A stretch of DNA of 20,677 nt from CANHBY01 sp031376995 (GTDB taxonomy: Bacteria; Pseudomonadota; Gammaproteobacteria; Burkholderiales; Burkholderiaceae_C), in NCBI GenBank assembly GCA_031376995.1, contig JANMEO010000217.1, positions 1 through 20,677 on the forward strand, written 5' to 3'. How positions within the stretch are numbered: the stretch's first letter is position 1; each line of letters opens with the position of its first letter. The position numbers and the translations under genes were made by a program. Positions 16,723 through 20,677 of the stretch are shown piece by piece. Under the pieces are notes generated by a model, which did not search any database, was not told the origin of the DNA, and worked only from the letters and a program-made list of their open reading frames with translations.

Positions 16723-18387
16723 TTATTTCAACGCTTTGAAGCGAACCCGTTTGGGTCGTGCACCCTCTTCACCCAAACGCTTGCGCTTGTCAGCCTCATA
16801 CTCTTGATAATTGCCATCAAAGAAGACCCATTTGGAGTCACCCTCTGCAGCCAAAATATGCGTGGCAATACGGTCTAAAAACCAACGATCGTGGCTGATG
16901 ACCATGATCGTGCCAGCAAACTCAAGCAACGCATCTTCCAACGCTCGCAGGGTTTCCACGTCCAAATCATTCGAGGGCTCATCCAGCATCAAGACGTTGC
17001 CACCTTGGGCCAGGGTTTTCGCCAAATGCAAACGCCCACGCTCACCCCCCGAGAGATTGCCGACGAGCTTTTGCTGGTCGTTGCCCTTGAAGTTGAAGCG
17101 GCCGATGTAGGCCCGGCTCGGCATGACAAACTTGCCGACCACGATGTTGTCCAGCCCCCCCGAAACGTCTTGCCAGACGGTCTTATCAGCGCTAAGGGAG
17201 TCGCGGCTTTGATCGACAAACGCCATTTTCACGGTGGGGCCGGTTTTGACATTGCCAGAGTCAGGTTTTTCTTGGCCAGAGACCATGCGAAACAACGTTG
17301 ACTTACCCGCCCCGTTGGGACCAATGATGCCCACGATAGCGCCCGCAGGCACTTTGAAGCTCAAATCATCGATCAAAACACGGTCGCCAAAACTTTTACT
17401 CACCCCCTCAAACTCAATCACCTCATGCCCTAGGCGATCAGCCACCGGAATAAAGATCTCGTTGGTCTCATTGCGCTTTTGGTATTCGACATCTGAGAGC
17501 TCTTCAAATCGCGCCAAACGAGCCTTGCTTTTGGCCTGCCTGCCCTTGGGGTTTTGGCGCACCCATTCAAGCTCTTTTTTCATGGCCTTGACGCGCGCGT
17601 CTTCAGACTTTTGCTCTTGCTCCAGCCGTGATTCTTTTTGCTCAAGCCAAGTGCTGTAGTTGCCTTTCCAAGGGATGCCTGAGCCCCGGTCAAGCTCCAA
17701 AATCCACTCAGCCGCGTTGTCCAGAAAGTAGCGATCGTGAGTGATGGCGACCACGGTCCCCGTAAACCGAGCCAAAAACTGCTCCAACCAATCCACAGAC
17801 TCTGCATCCAAGTGGTTGGTCGGCTCATCGAGCAAAAGCATATCGGGCTTGGACAGCAGCAAACGACACAAGGCAACGCGGCGCTTTTCGCCGCCTGACA
17901 ACTTGCCAATGAGCGCATCCCAGGGCGGCAAGCGCAAAGCGTCAGCGGCTAACTCCAGCTGGAGATCAGTGTTTTCGGAGCCTGCAGCGGCGATGATGGC
18001 TTCAAGTTCAGCTTGCTCAGCAGCCAGTTGATCAAAATCAGCCTCGGGGTCTGCATACTCGGCATACACCTGATCCAGTCGCGCCTTGGCGGCCAAGACC
18101 CCCCCAATGCCCTGCTCAACGGCCTCACGCACGGTTTGATCGGGGTTGAGCTCGGGCTCTTGCGGCAAATAGCCAATTTTCAATCCTGGCATAGGCACCG
18201 CTTCGCCCTCGATGTCTTTGTCAACACCGGCCATGATTTTGAGCAAGGTGGACTTGCCCGACCCGTTCTGACCCAACACGCCAATCTTGGCGCCAGGAAA
18301 GAAACTGAGAGATATATTCTTCAAAATTTGGCGCTTGGGCGGCACGATTTTGCCCACCCGGTTCATCGTGAATACGTACTGAGCCAT
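16723..18387 (-). CDS. ettA: energy-dependent translational throttle protein, ABC-F ATPase
   Basis: Ribosome-associated ABC-F ATPase that, in E. coli, binds the E site and gates entry into elongation according to energy state. The 554 residues hold two ABC domains. The first has Walker A GQNGSGKST (39-47), signature LSGGEKRRVAL and Walker B with Glu188 in DEPTNHLD. A linker with QNPKGRQAKSKARLARFEEL follows. The second has Walker A GPNGAGKST (356-364), signature LSGGERGRLHLAK and Glu470 in DEPSNDLD. With the start at 18387 (MAQYVFTMNRVGK) the two catalytic glutamates fall at 188 and 470, exactly the E. coli EttA positions, which supports this start. The frame stays open upstream to an ATG at 18609, but that extra part reads into the palindromic element and is rejected. 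The metalloprotease gene follows after 10 bp. Confidence 0.96.
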   Translation of the reverse strand: MAQYVFTMNRVGKIVPPKRQILKNISLSFFPGAKIGVLGQNGSGKSTLLKIMAGVDKDIEGEAVPMPGLKIGYLPQEPELNPDQTVREAVEQGIGGVLAAKARLDQVYAEYADPEADFDQLAAEQAELEAIIAAAGSENTDLQLELAADALRLPPWDALIGKLSGGEKRRVALCRLLLSKPDMLLLDEPTNHLDAESVDWLEQFLARFTGTVVAITHDRYFLDNAAEWILELDRGSGIPWKGNYSTWLEQKESRLEQEQKSEDARVKAMKKELEWVRQNPKGRQAKSKARLARFEELSDVEYQKRNETNEIFIPVADRLGHEVIEFEGVSKSFGDRVLIDDLSFKVPAGAIVGIIGPNGAGKSTLFRMVSGQEKPDSGNVKTGPTVKMAFVDQSRDSLSADKTVWQDVSGGLDNIVVGKFVMPSRAYIGRFNFKGNDQQKLVGNLSGGERGRLHLAKTLAQGGNVLMLDEPSNDLDVETLRALEDALLEFAGTIMVISHDRWFLDRIATHILAAEGDSKWVFFDGNYQEYEADKRKRLGEEGARPKRVRFKALK

Positions 18388-18525
18388 TGTGATGTGTAGC
18401 CTTGCTTGGATAAAAATAGAGGGATGCGCAATAAGGCTGGACCGCCCTGAGACAACGTTCAGCTTACTGAGCGCACTGAACAAGTGCACAGCTATTGTGA
18501 CTCGACTCGAGATTTTGATCGCAAC
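18388..18525 (-). promoter_or_regulatory. ettA upstream region with a small inverted repeat
   Basis: These 138 bases between ettA and the palindromic element should hold the ettA promoter. I see no convincing -35/-10 pair. GTTCAG (18457-18462) and CTGAAC (18476-18481) form a six-base inverted repeat with 13 bases between, a possible operator or leader hairpin. The only ribosome-binding-like site is an AAGG 13 bases before the ATG. Confidence 0.3.
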
Positions 18526-18690
18526 TAGGGGTTGTTCGGAAAATCGTCGTCGGTCAGAAAATGGCCTCTTGAAGCGGTCTGCCGCGTTGAAAATGTTCGC
18601 AATACCCACAGGTATTGCTGTGCTTTTCGCCTTGTAGCCCGCTCCATCAGGCCATTTTCTGACCGACGACGATTTTCCGAATAGCCCCTA
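18526..18690. mobile_element. MITE-like palindromic insertion, TA at both ends
   Basis: A 165-bp imperfect palindrome. The 42-base terminal arms (18526-18567 and 18649-18690) match in 40 positions as inverted repeats, including 33 uninterrupted bases that begin TTCGGAAAATCGTCGTCGG on the left arm. Both ends read TA then GGGG inward, so the TA may be a duplicated target, as in IS630/Tc1-type transposition. Complementarity continues inward with mismatches and ends in a perfect central hairpin, GCAATACC-CACA-GGTATTGC (18599-18618). It encodes no transposase. It would be moved by an enzyme encoded elsewhere; the parent family is not identified. Confidence 0.75.
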
Positions 18691-19095
18691 ACCCAAAGCG
18701 CTTATTCGGTGATTAACAGTTCGCCAGCGTCTGGCGCCAAGGCGAGCCCACTGATGTAGTTCTTCCACTGGACCATGTTTAATGGCGACCCGCTGGTGAA
18801 AGACACCGGCTTTGTTGCCTTACCCCTCGGGGGGGGCAGGCCCGCGTTATAGAGCGCCGGAATGAGGTAACCCCAAGGACAATGTTGCGCCGAAAATGTT
18901 TTTGTTTTGAACGAGCCGCTTTGGCGCGCTGACCTTCTGGCTGGCGAGCTAGAATGCTCCACGCAGCGTCAACGCCAGTCATCGCGCTGCTGTCAATTCC
19001 GACCTGCGCCTGTGCGCGTCTACGGTGTGCCTGCGACTGGCGCTCTCCCCTTGAGCGCCAGGCACCCTCCTCCCCCTTCCTTGTGTATCCCTCAA
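18691..19095. other. 405-bp region between the palindromic element and rhlE, no supported gene
   Basis: No gene I can recognise. A minus-strand frame of 86 codons (18702-18962) is open, and its second half reads like ordinary protein (for example MVQWKNYISGLALAPDAGE), so a gene remnant is possible, but I cannot name it. An eight-G run lies near 18828-18836. The frame of rhlE is open upstream to 18907, but the residues it would add are arginine-, serine- and proline-rich and not like an RhlE N-terminus. The rhlE promoter is probably in this region. Confidence 0.4.
18929..18955 (+). promoter_or_regulatory. candidate rhlE promoter
   Basis: CTGACC (18929-18934) and TAGAAT (18950-18955) resemble -35 and -10 hexamers, four and five of six matches, with a short 15-base spacer. 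They lie about 140 bases before the rhlE start. Confidence 0.3.
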
Positions 19096-20508
19096 ATGTC
19101 CTTTGAATCTTTGGGCTTGGCCGAGCCTATCCTGCGCGCAGTGCGCGAAGCTGGCTATGACACCCCCACGCCCATTCAATCCCAAGCGATCCCGATCGTG
19201 ATGTCCGGCCGCGACCTCCTGGGGGGTGCGCAAACCGGAACCGGTAAAACGGCGGGCTTCACCCTGCCCATGCTGCACCGTTTGATGCAGCAGCGCCCAG
19301 CCCATGACGCCAAGGGGCGAATTCCCGTGCGGGCCTTGGTCTTGACCCCCACCCGCGAGCTGGCTGCCCAGGTTGAAGAAAGTGTGCGCACCTATGGCAA
19401 GCATTGTCAACTCTCGAGCATGGTGATGTTTGGTGGGGTCGGCATGCAGCCACAGATCGACAGACTGCGCCGTGGTGTCGACATTTTGGTGGCAACCCCC
19501 GGGCGCTTGCTCGACCACCATCAACAAGGCACCCTTGACTTGCGCCATATTGAGATCTTTGTGTTGGACGAAGCAGACCGCATGCTCGACATGGGTTTCA
19601 TTCATGACATTAAAAAGGTCTTGGCCATTGTCCCGCCTGCCAAACAAAGCCTGCTGTTTTCGGCCACTTTCAGCGACGACATCAAAGCCCTGGCCGACAA
19701 GTTGCTCAAACAGCCCGCCTTGATTGAAGTGGCCCGCCGCAACCAAACGGCTGACACCATCGCGCAAAAGGTTCACCCAGTGGGCCGTGAACTGAAAAAA
19801 GACCTGCTCACCCATTTGATCAAGTCCAATGACTGGCACCAAGTTTTGGTGTTCACTCGGATGAAGCATGGCGCCAACCGCCTGGTAGAGCACCTGCTCA
19901 AATCTGACATTTCAGCCATGGCGATTCATGGCAACAAAAGTCAAACCGCCCGCACCAAAGCCCTCGCCGACTTCAAACAAGGCAGTCTGCAAGTGCTGGT
20001 CGCCACAGACATCGCTGCCAGGGGCATTGATATTGACCAACTGCCCCACGTCATCAACTTCGAGTTGCCCAACGTGCCCGAAGATTATGTGCACCGCATC
20101 GGCCGAACGGGCCGTGCGGGGGCTCAAGGAGAAGCCGTGTCATTGGTGTGCCTGGATGAAGAGCTTTTCTTGCGCGACATCGAGCAGCTGATCAAGCGCC
20201 AAATCCCGCGCGAAACCGTGCCTGGATTTGCACCTCCCGAAGGCGAAAAAGCGGAGCCGATCGTCTTAGGTCGCATGGTGATCGGCGTTCCTGGAAACCG
20301 AGGCGGGCGCAGCAACGACCGTCAGCCTCGTCGAACACCTCAGGCCCAAGCCAGACCGCGCCAAAGTCTGCCACCGCAAAATTCAGCCTCCAATAATGGC
20401 AGTGCAGAACCAAGCCGCACCACGAACACAGGCTCCAACCGTGAACGAACGCACCGCTCAACCTCGGGCCCCCGACCCTCATCGGCACCCAGCCGACGCA
20501 AAGACTGA
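19096..20508 (+). CDS. rhlE: DEAD-box ATP-dependent RNA helicase, RhlE type
   Basis: Cytoplasmic RNA helicase of about 470 residues, of the group linked to ribosome maturation and RNA turnover. It shows the Q motif (Phe3, PTPIQ with Gln28), Walker A AQTGTGKT (45-52), PTRELA, TPGRL, DEAD (158-161), SAT (189-191), then the second RecA domain with VFTRMKHGANRL, VATDIAARGIDI and HRIGRTGRAG (from His333). A basic, low-complexity tail of roughly 85 residues rich in Arg, Pro, Ser, Asn and Gln follows, as is usual for RhlE, and probably helps RNA binding. I start it at the ATG at 19096 because MSFESLGL is the normal N-terminus; no good ribosome binding site is visible. It is divergent from ettA. A weak AGGC/GCCT stem followed by TTTT (20530-20548) could be its terminator. 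The remaining bases to the window end hold no supported gene. Confidence 0.94.
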   Translation: MSFESLGLAEPILRAVREAGYDTPTPIQSQAIPIVMSGRDLLGGAQTGTGKTAGFTLPMLHRLMQQRPAHDAKGRIPVRALVLTPTRELAAQVEESVRTYGKHCQLSSMVMFGGVGMQPQIDRLRRGVDILVATPGRLLDHHQQGTLDLRHIEIFVLDEADRMLDMGFIHDIKKVLAIVPPAKQSLLFSATFSDDIKALADKLLKQPALIEVARRNQTADTIAQKVHPVGRELKKDLLTHLIKSNDWHQVLVFTRMKHGANRLVEHLLKSDISAMAIHGNKSQTARTKALADFKQGSLQVLVATDIAARGIDIDQLPHVINFELPNVPEDYVHRIGRTGRAGAQGEAVSLVCLDEELFLRDIEQLIKRQIPRETVPGFAPPEGEKAEPIVLGRMVIGVPGNRGGRSNDRQPRRTPQAQARPRQSLPPQNSASNNGSAEPSRTTNTGSNRERTHRSTSGPRPSSAPSRRKD

Positions 20509-20677
20509 CCGCAGCCGCAGCCTCGATCCAGGCCACAAAATGCCTTTTGCAATGATGGAATCTCGCCACACCCAAACCACCTAATCTGCCTCAGAATAAG
20601 ACAACAACCCAACTTCAGTTTCAAAGGGTAGAGCTAGCCATCAGCGACAGGCTCGAAGCGGTCTCGGCATCAATTGA

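Noticed and set aside
18979..19893. 304-codon minus-strand open frame opposite rhlE
   Set aside because: It lies entirely antisense to a clear DEAD-box helicase with all motifs; the translation shows no domain and is a codon-usage shadow.
20621..20677. Possible C-terminus of a minus-strand gene entering from the right edge
   Set aside because: Only 18 codons and a stop are inside the window and they match nothing I recognise; too short to support.
1..20677. CRISPR array, tRNA, rRNA or prophage genes
   Set aside because: Looked for on both strands; no regularly spaced repeats, cloverleaf-like segments or phage proteins were seen.

Overview
The window reads as the chromosome of a Burkholderiales betaproteobacterium, most likely Comamonadaceae-like. 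This is inferred from the gene order ilvI-ilvH-ilvC-psd-pssA-leuA, from the flavour of the protein sequences (for example the GEG form of the thiamine-diphosphate motif in IlvI), and from the neighbouring ppc, ettA and rhlE genes. No rRNA, tRNA, CRISPR array, transposase gene or phage gene was seen.

Layout. (1) Bases 1-6358, minus strand: one long operon-like run for branched-chain amino acids (acetolactate synthase large and small subunits, ketol-acid reductoisomerase, and 2-isopropylmalate synthase cut by the left edge). Two phosphatidylethanolamine genes (psd, pssA) sit inside it and overlap by one base. (2) Bases 6359-6623: a divergent control region. The ilvI leader carries a weak terminator-like hairpin and a four-codon ORF with a strong ribosome binding site; three TTGGG-type repeats lie upstream of it. 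(3) Bases 6624-8346, plus strand: three predicted lipoproteins (CsgG/HfaB-like, DUF4810, DUF799/GNA1162-like) joined by two ATGA overlaps, so probably one translationally coupled envelope operon. (4) Bases 8347-8581: a 113-bp hairpin-forming inverted repeat, then a promoter-like element that also occurs upstream of the lipoprotein operon. (5) Bases 8582-11401: ppc, phosphoenolpyruvate carboxylase. (6) Bases 11422-18387, minus strand: ettA, then a lipoprotein zinc metalloprotease, then a large FtsX/YbbP-type permease that converges on ppc. (7) Bases 18526-18690: a transposase-less palindromic element with 42-bp arms and TA at both ends, a MITE-like insertion between ettA and rhlE. (8) Bases 19096-20508: rhlE-type DEAD-box helicase. 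The last 169 bases hold no gene I can support.

How it fits together: IlvIH and IlvC make branched-chain keto-acid precursors and LeuA commits one of them to leucine. PssA followed by Psd makes phosphatidylserine and then phosphatidylethanolamine. Ppc replenishes oxaloacetate. EttA and RhlE act on ribosomes and RNA. The genes are mostly ordinary core genes. The least explained signals are the MITE-like palindrome, the long hairpin before ppc, the repeated promoter-like element, the ilvI leader, and the poorly characterised lipoprotein trio.
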